A stretch of DNA of 36,413 nucleotides. Origin: Oscillospiraceae bacterium (GTDB lineage Bacteria; Bacillota_A; Clostridia; Oscillospirales; Ruminococcaceae). The translations under genes and the position numbers were made by a program. Shown here one piece after another: positions 1 to 6,175 of the stretch; positions within the stretch are counted from its first letter, which is position 1; each line of letters opens with the position of its first letter. The notes beneath the pieces were generated by a model. It was not told the origin of the DNA. It ran no database searches and saw only the letters and a list, made by a program, of their open reading frames with translations. The stretch is taken from the NCBI GenBank assembly GCA_017829075.1, contig JAGAJA010000090.1, forward strand, positions 1 to 36,413. The letters are read 5' to 3'.

Positions 1-579
1 AATCAGCGTTCCCCACATTTTATCAGTTGGTGCATTTGAGCACCCTGTCGCTAATCCACTACACGGATATCGGATTTCATTTAAGTCAATACTATCGAAA
101 TAGCCACGAGCGTATATGAAGTCATCGGCATGTTTTCCATCAATGGTATCAGAATTTCCTCCGTTTGCCGGAAGCGAAGGCGGGATATCCGAAAGTTCCG
201 CCTTATTGTTCCAGCCTGCCTTTTCAGCAGCGGTGACGTGTATATCCGCGTTGCCTGCGTGCGTAGTTATAGCGGCTCTGGCTACATCGTCAGCACCCGA
301 GCCGCCCTGCGCTGCCGATTTAAAAGGGTTTTCGTTATAGTCGCTAGAAACGACAATTGCCGAACCTCTGCCGAGAATATATATAGTTCTGGAGATGCCG
401 AAAATTGCCGCCGAGCCCCCAGCAGGTATAGACAAAACACCTTCTGCTCCTATTGTAATTCCCGGTTTCTTACTGACATAAATTGCCTCTGTACTGTCAT
501 TCCTAATTGCCGCATTGCAGCCGTCTAAGCCATTTGCAGATATTTCTGCTCCTGTCAGTGCCAAAGTTTTTATTGTCAT
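1..579 (-). CDS. Phage tail fibre protein, N-terminal part (runs off left edge)
   Basis: Reading the minus strand from an ATG at 577-579 gives 193 uninterrupted codons to the edge of the window, so the gene is partial at its 3' end. A strong ribosome site (AAGGAGG, about 8 nt before the ATG) supports the start. Near residues 107-126 is the segment HAGNADIHVTAAEKAGWNNK, a repeat type common in tail-fibre and receptor-binding proteins of Firmicutes phages. Further on, NSDTIDGKHADDF resembles the 'DTVDGKHASDF' motif of the same proteins. The N-terminal 70 residues look like a small beta domain. No transmembrane segment is seen. The likely role is host binding by a prophage or phage-derived particle. 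Family assignment rests on these short motifs only; whether the prophage is intact cannot be seen from this window. Confidence 0.75.
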   Translation of the reverse strand, partial: MTIKTLALTGAEISANGLDGCNAAIRNDSTEAIYVSKKPGITIGAEGVLSIPAGGSAAIFGISRTIYILGRGSAIVVSSDYNENPFKSAAQGGSGADDVARAAITTHAGNADIHVTAAEKAGWNNKAELSDIPPSLPANGGNSDTIDGKHADDFIYARGYFDSIDLNEIRYPCSGLATGCSNAPTDKMWGTLI

Positions 580-951
580 TGTGTTATCCTCCTTTATCAT
601 TTCAGCGGGTATCTCCCGCATTAATATAATAAAAGAACAAATACTGCAAAATACTGCAATGTTAATTTATCTGCTTTTGGGGTAATGGTGAATGAACAAC
701 AAGAAATAAGGTCCGATATACAATTTGGGCATTTTCTGTACCTAGGATCCGCAAAACTAACGTTTTACGCACAAAAAGCCAGTACTCCAGAAATCTTCGT
801 GATTTCGGGGGTATTTCCGTACGGAAACTCGTTCGAGAATCTATGTTTGCCAAATGTCCGTTTTTTGAACAGTAGTAATTGAGAAAGGTGACAGTTGTAC
901 AATTGATAATAGTACATTTCTTAAAAAAATAATCCACTGCAAGTCGGCAAG
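580..951. other. Intergenic stretch without a supported gene
   Basis: Apart from the hairpin at 605-619 I see no convincing gene. Open frames on both strands are short, rich in rare-looking compositions and lack ribosome sites. The stretch 780-840 reads on the minus strand as YGNTPEITKISGVLAFCA followed by a stop, which may be a degraded coding remnant. Confidence 0.4.
605..619 (-). terminator. Short hairpin upstream of the tail-fibre gene
   Basis: GCGGG-agata-CCCGC forms a 5-bp GC stem just upstream (minus-strand sense) of the tail-fibre ribosome site. It has no clear U-tract. It could be an intergenic hairpin between phage structural genes rather than a true terminator. Confidence 0.35.
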
Positions 952-1541
952 TCAATTCTTTTTCGTGTCAATCTTAAGATCCTTGCAAAGCGTAGTCTTT
1001 CGCACACCCGTCAGCTTGGTAATCTCTCTTACGGTGTACTGTTTTGTATTGCAAAGCTTAACAGCCTTACGTACGGCTTCCTTATCAACAGGTCGCCGCC
1101 CACTTTTTGTGTCCCTTGCTCTCGCAGCGTTAATCCCCTCGCGCGTTATGTCTGCGAGTACATCACGTTCAAACTGGGATATTGAGGACATCAACGTTAA
1201 AAGCAGCTTTACCGTGCTGGTTGTGGTGTCTAAGGATTTCTTTAGCGAAACCAGGTTCACGCCCTTTGTGTTGAAGGTTTCCATCAACCAGATCAAGTAC
1301 TTAGTGCTTCTGCCAAGATGGGGAGCGATTTCACGACAACTGTATCGCCCTCAGTTAGCCGCTCAAGCAGCTTTTCCAACCCTGAGCGGATTCGCTTCGT
1401 GCCTGTCATCTTCTCGTTGTATAGATTATCAACACCATTCTTTTCGAGCATATCAATCTGACAGTCTAGGTTCTGCTGTTCTGTTGAAACACGGGCACAC
1501 CGAATACGAAATTTTTCATCAGAACTCACCGCAATAGTCAT
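952..1541 (-). pseudogene. Serine recombinase (resolvase/invertase family), frameshifted
   Basis: Two minus-strand frames together encode one small serine recombinase of about 190 residues. The first part (1541 to about 1320) has the catalytic-serine motif ARVSTEQQNLDCQID and then RLTEGDTVVVKSL. The second part (about 1320 to 952) continues HLGRSTKYLI, the helix-E region ISQFERDVLADITREGINAARARD and a C-terminal helix-turn-helix (GRRPVDKEAVRKAV...LTGVRKTTLCKDL). The frame breaks in a run of four G at 1320-1323, where one base is missing. The family's usual start, M-K-K-F-R-I-R-x-A-R-V-S, would come from an ATG at 1517-1519, but an A-run just after it (1512-1516) also seems one base short. As read, the only in-frame start is 1541, without a good ribosome site. 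Both lesions lie in homopolymers, so sequencing error is possible. In its intact form it would catalyse site-specific DNA exchange. It lies about 215 bp from the palindrome at 1757-1794. Confidence 0.8.
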
Positions 1542-1824
1542 AGGCGCACTCGTCAAGGATCTCTGCAAGCACCTGCTCAAAATCTCCAGGATGATAGAGT
1601 AGTTCCTCGATTTCCTCAATATAATAACCATAACAGAGAAGTAGGTCGATGTTCTCTCGGTCAACTCCAATGCTTGCGGCGAAGTCTTTGAACTATTTTA
1701 CATTTTGCGGTTCGTGTTCGCTTGGTGCGGAATAATCCCAATAGCAATGCGCCCTTCCATCTATATCAAGCGGTGAGCCGCTCGATATAGATGGAAAACC
1801 GTTCCCTGAGCCGATTTGAGGCAT
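1519..1824 (-). pseudogene. Small hypothetical ORF interrupted by an in-frame TAG
   Basis: The minus strand reads as one frame from an ATG at 1822-1824 to a TGA at 1519-1521, broken only by a TAG at 1693-1695. The part before the stop contains LDIDGRAHCYWDYSAPSEHEP; the part after it contains FKDFAASIGVDRENID, then an acidic stretch (LLYHPGDFEQVLAEILDECAYDYC). The composition is protein-like and acidic, but I do not recognise the family. Its end (TGATGA) overlaps the expected start of the serine recombinase, which suggests the two were once translationally coupled. The 5' part runs through the 38-bp palindrome, so the real N-terminus may be elsewhere. It is probably a decayed partner gene of the recombinase. 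Confidence 0.4.
1757..1794. repeat. 38-bp palindrome (site X1), candidate recombination site
   Basis: The left arm CCATCTATATCAAGCGGT (1757-1774) and right arm GCCGCTCGATATAGATGG (1777-1794) are inverted repeats matching at 16 of 18 positions. They flank a central GA at 1775-1776. The left arm recurs at 6287-6304 and the right arm recurs, inverted, at 29118-29135, at the two ends of the proposed 22.8-kb inversion. As DNA it has the layout of a serine-recombinase crossover site (two arms, two-base centre). As RNA it would form a strong hairpin. The immediate right flank is a copy of a terminator-like repeat. Confidence 0.75.
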
Positions 1825-1838
1825 GTGAGAGCGGTATA
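1788..1838. repeat. Terminator-like repeat, copy A (degenerate)
   Basis: The sequence after the X1 palindrome (AACCGTTCCCTGAGCCGAT... ending GAGCGGT) aligns with the repeats at 3699-3740 and 29074-29116. The ACCG/CGGT ends are conserved, but the stem is imperfect here. It overlaps the right end of the palindrome arm. Confidence 0.5.
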
Positions 1839-1887
1839 TTTATTTCTAAACTGACTATTATCAATAGGAGCTGAAATTTGGTTAAAA

Positions 1888-2550
1888 TCAATAGAACCGT
1901 CTTCTAGAAATTGCGTCCTCAATTAAACCTTCAAGATTTTTTTTAATATCACCATATACATTCTCGCTTGTCTTATACTGAGAATCATAACATTCAACAT
2001 ATTTTGAAAGTTTTTCGTCTTTATCAGTGTATATTGAATCAAAAGGGTTTTTCCCCTTTTCCGATTGTTCTTTATCCTTGTTTTCTAAATTATGAATGTA
2101 TATTCCAACTATTCCTTTTTTCATTTCATATGCCTTTGCTATTTCGTATTTGACCCATTTCCTTTCGGAAGTAGTGGAGCCAACTAGGACTACAAGGCAT
2201 GAACGCATCTCAAGCTGAGAATCATAATTGGTTGCCCAATACGTAAATATTGGGAGTCTGGCAAGGATTTTGTGATTCTCATCGATTTCCGCGCCTGACG
2301 GAAAAGCGTCAAATATCACTTTATTGATCTTGCTTCTGTTTTTACGGTTGCAATAGTACTGAGCTACTGCAACCAGATTGTTTTCCTTAGACACATCCAG
2401 ACCAATATCACACGCAGTCTCTCTAAGAAGCTCCTTCCAATCGATATATCCTGCGTCTTTGGAAAAAAACGCGCCAGCGAAAATCGCAGCATTGTTATTT
2501 CTTATTTCCTTAACATAGTTATCAATAAATTGATTGATTTCCCTATTCAT
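1888..2550 (-). CDS. SIR2 N-terminal / TIR-like (DUF1863-type) C-terminal chimera
   Basis: The 220-residue protein is a join of two defence domains. Residues about 1-112 look like the start of a SIR2-like NAD-binding domain: an AAIFAGAFFSKDAG glycine motif (family form GAGxS, here GAF, so one glycine is lost), then LARLPIFTYWATNYD with the conserved N-Y-D. From about residue 113 it switches to the second half of an MTH538/ThsB-type TIR-like domain: RSCLVVLVGSTTSERKW, then YEIAKAYEMKKGIVGIYIHNL and QSEKGKNPFD; the expected catalytic Glu is in KWVKYE. The SIR2 C-half (with the catalytic His) and the TIR-like N-half (beta-1 and first loop) are absent. A GAGAGGAG ribosome site precedes the ATG, and the gene lies 35 nt after the TIR gene, same strand. 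It may be a deletion fusion of two neighbouring genes, or a compact working protein. The first is more likely, given the missing active-site parts. Confidence 0.75.
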   Translation of the reverse strand: MNREINQFIDNYVKEIRNNNAAIFAGAFFSKDAGYIDWKELLRETACDIGLDVSKENNLVAVAQYYCNRKNRSKINKVIFDAFPSGAEIDENHKILARLPIFTYWATNYDSQLEMRSCLVVLVGSTTSERKWVKYEIAKAYEMKKGIVGIYIHNLENKDKEQSEKGKNPFDSIYTDKDEKLSKYVECYDSQYKTSENVYGDIKKNLEGLIEDAISRRRFY

Positions 2551-2585
2551 TCAAAACACTCCTCTCAAATTAATACCAGTATTAT

Positions 2586-3248
2586 CTATAATAGTTTCAA
2601 ATCATTTTCTGTCCAATTTTTCCAAAGCCAGTCACTTAAGGGTATAAACATTTCCCGACCATCTTTTCTCAAAACCACACAATAATCATCCTTAGTACCA
2701 GTATAGAAATTAAAGCCACAAGCAGACTTAAACGCAATATGTGGGTATATCCTCATGTATTCTTTTCCCTTATAATTGTCATCTTTTTCTTCGTCATTTT
2801 TCAAAGGAAAGAGAGATATACTTCTTTCAAACTTTCTTGCGTCACCAAATCCTAACTCCCAGTTACACCATTTAGAATCCACAGCCCCATCTGTTGCAAG
2901 CAGAATAAACTTATCACACTCCCGAATTTTATGCTTTATTCTTTTTGCTGTCACATCTGACGTTACCGAAGGCATACTTGGATCGCTGCTGTCAATATAT
3001 ACGCTGACGCCATACGTTTTAGTCAGAAGTCCTAATAATCCCTTCAGCTTCGGTAAATCGGCATGCTTATGTGATATGAACACAGTAGGAGATTTCCCGG
3101 TTAAATACTGAATATAATAGTTTTCGTTAAAATAATATTTCTTTGTATTATCGATAGACCCAATGGCTTTTTCCATGTCCGAAGAAGAAAATTCCCTTGC
3201 ATACTTCTCCAGATCCTTATTTTCATGTATTAATTTCAGTTGAGCCAT
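2586..3248 (-). CDS. TIR-domain protein, likely NADase of an antiphage system
   Basis: The 220-residue protein has a central TIR domain at about residues 53-150. The start is SPTVFISHKHADLPKL (strand A and BB-loop region), then GVSVYIDSSDP, then IRECDKFILLATDGAVDSKWCNWELG. The last motif carries the W-x-x-W-E arrangement in which the Glu (about residue 131) is the expected NAD-cleaving residue. An N-terminal helix-rich stretch of about 50 residues and a C-terminal region follow no motif I can name. No membrane segment or signal peptide is seen. The start is set by GGAGG about 8 nt upstream, and a good sigma-A promoter lies at 3319-3347. It is first in an operon with the SIR2/TIR-like chimera. 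Established knowledge: bacterial TIR proteins next to SIR2 proteins act in Thoeris-type and related abortive-infection defence by consuming or signalling from NAD. Which named system this belongs to cannot be decided here. Confidence 0.8.
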   Translation of the reverse strand: MAQLKLIHENKDLEKYAREFSSSDMEKAIGSIDNTKKYYFNENYYIQYLTGKSPTVFISHKHADLPKLKGLLGLLTKTYGVSVYIDSSDPSMPSVTSDVTAKRIKHKIRECDKFILLATDGAVDSKWCNWELGFGDARKFERSISLFPLKNDEEKDDNYKGKEYMRIYPHIAFKSACGFNFYTGTKDDYCVVLRKDGREMFIPLSDWLWKNWTENDLKLL

Positions 3249-3318
3249 TGTTTGATCCTCCGTTTTGTAATAGATACAAGTGGATTTTTGTCAGAAAAAA
3301 GCGAATCGTGACACTTGT

Positions 3319-3347
3319 AGTGTACCACAAATGGCTATGCATGTCAA
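3319..3347 (-). promoter_or_regulatory. Sigma-A promoter of the TIR operon
   Basis: On the minus strand TTGACA (3342-3347) and TACACT (3319-3324) are separated by 17 bp, about 70 bp before the TIR start codon. The perfect -35 box suggests steady expression, as expected for a defence gene. Confidence 0.75.
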
Positions 3348-3487
3348 TATAAATGAGAAGCACAATTCCATATTCGGCTAAATGATACAAGAAAACAAAA
3401 CTTGTTTAATTTTGCCAATAATTCTAAATAACTGAGCCAATCGAAATACTTTATGATAAAAAAACGCATAAGCGGTTTCAGTCTGTC

Positions 3488-3516
3488 GAAAAAGCCCAGC
3501 AAGCACTGGGCTTTTT
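3488..3516. terminator. Bidirectional rho-independent terminator
   Basis: AAAGCCCAG (3491-3499) pairs with CTGGGCTTT (3506-3514) around a 6-nt loop, with an A-run before and a T-run after. It can stop transcripts from either side and separates the TIR promoter from the degraded genes to its right. Confidence 0.8.
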
Positions 3517-3547
3517 TCGTATATGTGGTATAATATAGTAGGGTAAA

Positions 3548-3640
3548 ATGCTTAACAAGGAACGATAAGAGCGAGAACAAGGCGAAATAACCTACATAGA
3601 CGATCTGGTGCCGAAAGAGCATCTGTGTAATTCCTTCGGA
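3548..3640 (+). pseudogene. Remnant of an IS transposase N-terminus (IS1182-like)
   Basis: After a TATAAT-like box at about 3530 comes ATGCTTAACAAG (MLNKER, then a stop). In the same frame past that stop is GEITYIDDLVPKEHL, which resembles the start of IS1182-type transposases (MLxxxR...xIDxLVPxDHLLRK). The similarity ends after about 30 residues and no other part of the element is visible. It is a small scrap, and the assignment is tentative. Confidence 0.35.
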
Positions 3641-3698
3641 GGAGAAGAAGATCAGTCTTACATCTATTACCATCGTCTACCTACTCCATATATACGGC

Positions 3699-3740
3699 AA
3701 ACCGCTCCCTGAGTCGATCTAAGGCTTTTGGGAGCGGTTT
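3699..3740. repeat. Terminator-like repeat, copy B
   Basis: AAACCGCTCCC (3699-3709) and GGGAGCGGTTT (3730-3740) form a perfect 11-bp stem, followed by a T-rich tract. The loop (CTGAGTCGATCTAAGGC) resembles that of copy A after the X1 palindrome. It sits at the truncated end of the ATP-binding regulator pseudogene. Confidence 0.7.
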
Positions 3741-3761
3741 ATTTCTGTGATATTCGGCAGA

Positions 3762-4440
3762 CTAAAAAGCATGAAAACACACGGAAGCTTCATATATCCT
3801 GTCTATCCCTCGTCCGGTACGTTCGGCAAGACCTATGCGTTTCATTGCGTCCGCAAGTACCGGATTTCGTCCGTGCGGGTCGGCGTCGATAAGATTATCG
3901 GCAGTTATTCCCTCAATAAATCCTCCCGGATTGCTTATTGTCATTCCAGTATCTGTAATTTGTATCAGCACACGCCCCAGAACAGAATAATCCCTGTGGC
4001 AGAACGCGTTTACCAGCGCTTCACGAAAAGCCTTCGTGTCATAATCGGGTATCGTAAGCCTGTATAACCCCATATCCATTTCTTCGCTGTTGTTCCATAC
4101 CGTAAATATCTCGTTTATCTTCTCAAAAGCAGCCAGAACAGGCAGAAAGAAAGACTCGTTCACTTTCACATCTGTTCCGGACAATACCTGAACCGAAGAT
4201 TCAGCAGTCGGCATATGTCATAAAACCGCTTCCAGCCTTCCTTTCAAAAGCAGACCGCAGAATGTCGGGACAGGCTTTCCCTCGCTCATCGTCACGTACC
4301 GCAGAGCCTTGTCAAGCTCCTCATCGCTAAGCTCCAGTAAGGATATTGCTCCACGGTATGTGCGGATTTATATTACGCAGCCGCTCGCGCTCAACAGGAT
4401 CGAGTTCGCTGTATTCGGAATCTGGCACCGCCTGCGCTTT
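3762..4440 (-). pseudogene. AlbA/RecG-like ATP-binding transcriptional regulator, degraded
   Basis: Three minus-strand pieces make up the C-terminal part of one protein. The first, near 4440-4370, reads AVPDSEYSELDPVERERLRN. After a frame change, the second, near 4345-4215, reads LLELSDEELDKALRYVTMSEG and GLLLKGRLEAVL, then a stop. After another one-base shift, 4214-3762 reads MPTAESSVQVLSGTDVKVNESFF, EALVNAFCHRDYSV, ISNPGGFIEGI and GLAERTGRGIDRIYE. The last part is the GHKL-type ATPase domain (HATPase_c_4) typical of 'ATP-binding protein, RecG-like' regulators. The N-terminal AlbA domain is missing, and the C-terminus switches to unrelated sequence right after GIDRIYE. It is clearly a dead, truncated gene. 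It lies downstream of hipT on the same strand but is unlikely to be functionally linked. Confidence 0.8.
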
Positions 4441-4551
4441 GTGTCGTATTGTGTGTTTCTATGAAACATTGCGTTACTATAATGCAACTAAATATGCCAA
4501 TGAACTACACAAAACCAATTTATGATTAATGTGGTGACTGAAGAGCAAACG

Positions 4552-5502
4552 TTATCCCTCCAACACTCCACACCTCTCCTCAATCAACGCGGCAAAACTC
4601 TTCCTCATATCCTCCGGAAGCAGGGATTCTTCGCACATAGCGCTAAACCTAGGGTTCAAAGAAACCAGCTTCTTTATCATCTTTTCAGCAGAAGCAGCCG
4701 AAATTCCGCACTCATCAGCAAACACAAGAAAATCCTTGCGGCGGATATTCTGTTTCTTACCGTTGAGCGCAAGAGCTGTCTGTTCCTTATCCTCTGGCAT
4801 TATCACATTGACAGGAAGAAGATCGTAAGCCGGCGACAGTATATAGCTGCCGCTGCCCTCTTCGGTTTCGATGAGCGAAAAATTCTTCAGGTGCATATCT
4901 GAATTGCCAGTGATAAAATTGAATACTATCCTGTAAAACAGCTCTGCAAGATCCAGCCCTCTGCGCGAGGAATACCGCTCAATAACCTTGGCGCAACGCT
5001 CATAAGAACCCCTGTACTTGTCCTGAGTAAGCCGCATGTCAAGCTGGCAGAAATCCTCCATCGCAAGCATTTTCATGCTGCTTTTGTCAAATACACGGTC
5101 AACTCGCTTTGTGATATAGGCAAGGCTTCCACTGCCTTTGACAAGCGCATGTGGGACTGTGCTTATCCCCGATGCGTCTGCCATGGACATTACAAGCTGC
5201 TCCGCTTCGGGGAGCGCTCTGAAATCATCTACCTGCGGCTTAAGAATATATCCTGTTGGGTAATTCACAAGAGTTAGCCGCGGTTGTTTCCCCTCGGACA
5301 TGAGGTGAAGCGACAGCTTTTTCTGTACTCCCGGAATGGTGTAACCCTTGTTGGTGCTTTCTGCGGCAAGCAGTTCAAGAGTAGCATTGTCTATGTCAAG
5401 CTCTGGGATAACATTCGTGCCAAAAAAGCGCTTGATACAGCTCTTATGCCAGCCCGATGGTTCTTCTGTTTTAAGTGGTTTTCCGCAACATAAGCAGTTC
5501 AT
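4552..5502 (-). CDS. hipT: HipT-type serine/threonine kinase toxin
   Basis: The 316-residue protein matches the C-terminal (kinase) part of HipA. The N-terminus has a small Cys cluster (MNCLCCGKPL...C) followed by the kinase. Visible motifs are YTIPGVQKKLSL (about 54-65, the autophosphorylation-loop region, with Thr55 where other members have Ser), GNSDMHLKNFSL (about 189-200, the catalytic loop, family form GNxDxHxKN) and LSPAYDLLP (about 212-220, the metal-binding Asp). The start is fixed by the ATGA overlap with the end of the upstream hipS gene. Family knowledge: HipA/HipT kinases phosphorylate translation targets such as aminoacyl-tRNA synthetases and cause growth arrest; in HipBST systems the N-terminal domain is a separate antitoxin. 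All key kinase residues are present, so the toxin is probably active. The target cannot be read from the sequence. Confidence 0.88.
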   Translation of the reverse strand: MNCLCCGKPLKTEEPSGWHKSCIKRFFGTNVIPELDIDNATLELLAAESTNKGYTIPGVQKKLSLHLMSEGKQPRLTLVNYPTGYILKPQVDDFRALPEAEQLVMSMADASGISTVPHALVKGSGSLAYITKRVDRVFDKSSMKMLAMEDFCQLDMRLTQDKYRGSYERCAKVIERYSSRRGLDLAELFYRIVFNFITGNSDMHLKNFSLIETEEGSGSYILSPAYDLLPVNVIMPEDKEQTALALNGKKQNIRRKDFLVFADECGISAASAEKMIKKLVSLNPRFSAMCEESLLPEDMRKSFAALIEERCGVLEG

Positions 5503-5828
5503 GTTTTCTCCTCCCTGATACTCACATTTCCGATTGCGTCCTTGCAGGCAACCAGTAGAAGTCCAAAACGGTCTTTGTGGTCGATCTTCCAGTTGCGGGT
5601 GACGATATCAAGCAGCCAGCCTTCAGGTATAAGCCCGTCGAAGAAGGAAAACAGGGTCTTTGAGGTGTAGATTTCCTCGGATAGGGGGAGAGTAAGAGAA
5701 ACTGCGCTTGCACCATCTGTTTTGAGATAATCGCTGTCATAAGCGAAGGAATAACCCTCGTCAGTTTCGCAAAGCAAACCCGCAAAGACATTCCTCACAT
5801 AAACATAGGCTGTTCTGAATGCGCTCAT
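5499..5828 (-). CDS. hipS: HipS-like HipA N-terminal domain protein (antitoxin)
   Basis: The 109-residue protein corresponds to the N-terminal subdomain of HipA made as a separate protein. It has AYVYVRNVFAGLLCETDEGYSFAYD, LTLPLSEEIYTSK and LFSFFDGLIPEGWLLDI (family motif FFxNLLPEG). The start codon overlaps the hipB stop by one base (TAATG) and its stop overlaps the hipT start (ATGA), so the three genes should be translationally coupled. In characterised HipBST systems HipS neutralises the HipT kinase while HipB binds DNA; the same split of roles is inferred here. The length is normal for the family and no lesion is seen. Confidence 0.85.
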   Translation of the reverse strand: MSAFRTAYVYVRNVFAGLLCETDEGYSFAYDSDYLKTDGASAVSLTLPLSEEIYTSKTLFSFFDGLIPEGWLLDIVTRNWKIDHKDRFGLLLVACKDAIGNVSIREEKT

Positions 5829-6031
5829 TATTTATCGTCCTTTCTGCCCGGCACCGCCTGCATATCAAACATAGCAAGCGCAACATTTACCTTGTCCATG
5901 CGTACAGTCTCCTTACCCTGTTCAAGCTCGCGCACAAACCGAAGCCCCAGCCCTGAGCGCATAGCGAACTCCTCCTGCGTAAGTCCTGCGGCTTTTCTTT
6001 TCTCTTTAATAAACTTGGAAATCGGATTCAT
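5828..6031 (-). CDS. hipB: HipB-like XRE-family helix-turn-helix repressor
   Basis: The 67-residue protein is almost all one XRE helix-turn-helix: FIKEKRKAAGLTQEEFAMRSGLGLRFVRELEQGKETVRMDKVN. The ATG is preceded by GGGAGG with 7-nt spacing. It is first in the hipBST operon and should bind the operators in its own promoter (6068-6125), giving autoregulation. No extended C-terminal tail of the E. coli HipB type is present. Function is clear from fold and context; operator binding is inferred. Confidence 0.88.
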   Translation of the reverse strand: MNPISKFIKEKRKAAGLTQEEFAMRSGLGLRFVRELEQGKETVRMDKVNVALAMFDMQAVPGRKDDK

Positions 6032-6062
6032 ACTATTGCCTCCCCGTTGTAGTACTACTCAT

Positions 6063-6091
6063 ATATTACACCCTTTCGGGTATTTTGTCAA
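6063..6091 (-). promoter_or_regulatory. Sigma-A promoter of hipBST
   Basis: On the minus strand TTGACA (6086-6091) and TAATAT (6063-6068) are separated by 17 bp. An operator-like dyad (6068-6083) fills the spacer and touches the -10 box, so bound repressor would block polymerase. Confidence 0.8.
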
Positions 6092-6125
6092 TACGCTTGT
6101 ATAAGTATTATACCCTAAATGGTAT
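6068..6125. promoter_or_regulatory. Three operator-like dyads upstream of hipB
   Basis: ACACCCTTTCGGGTAT (6068-6083) and ATACCCTAAATGGTAT (6110-6125) share the pattern ACCC-n4-GGTAT. A weaker dyad ATACGCTTGTAT (6091-6102) lies between them. Their centres (6075.5, 6096.5, 6117.5) are exactly 21 bp apart, two helical turns, so bound dimers would face the same side of the DNA. HipB is the inferred ligand. Confidence 0.7.
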
Positions 6126-6175
6126 ATTATATGATTCTGAACTGAGATTTATTTTATACCGAGTGTCGCTTTCTT

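Noticed and set aside
116..528. Two overlapping plus-strand frames in the first 530 bases
   Set aside because: They are antisense shadows of the minus-strand tail-fibre gene, which has a ribosome site and family motifs.
662..955. A 97-codon minus-strand frame with a second plus-strand frame opposite
   Set aside because: No ribosome site, no recognisable domain and an odd composition; it cannot be told from chance.
1757..1794. The palindrome as a simple transcription terminator
   Set aside because: It has no T-tract directly after the stem, and the arms recur split at two rearranged junctions; a terminator-like repeat is a separate neighbour.
3344..3673. A 109-codon minus-strand frame
   Set aside because: It runs through the bidirectional terminator and the TIR promoter, so it is not a real gene.
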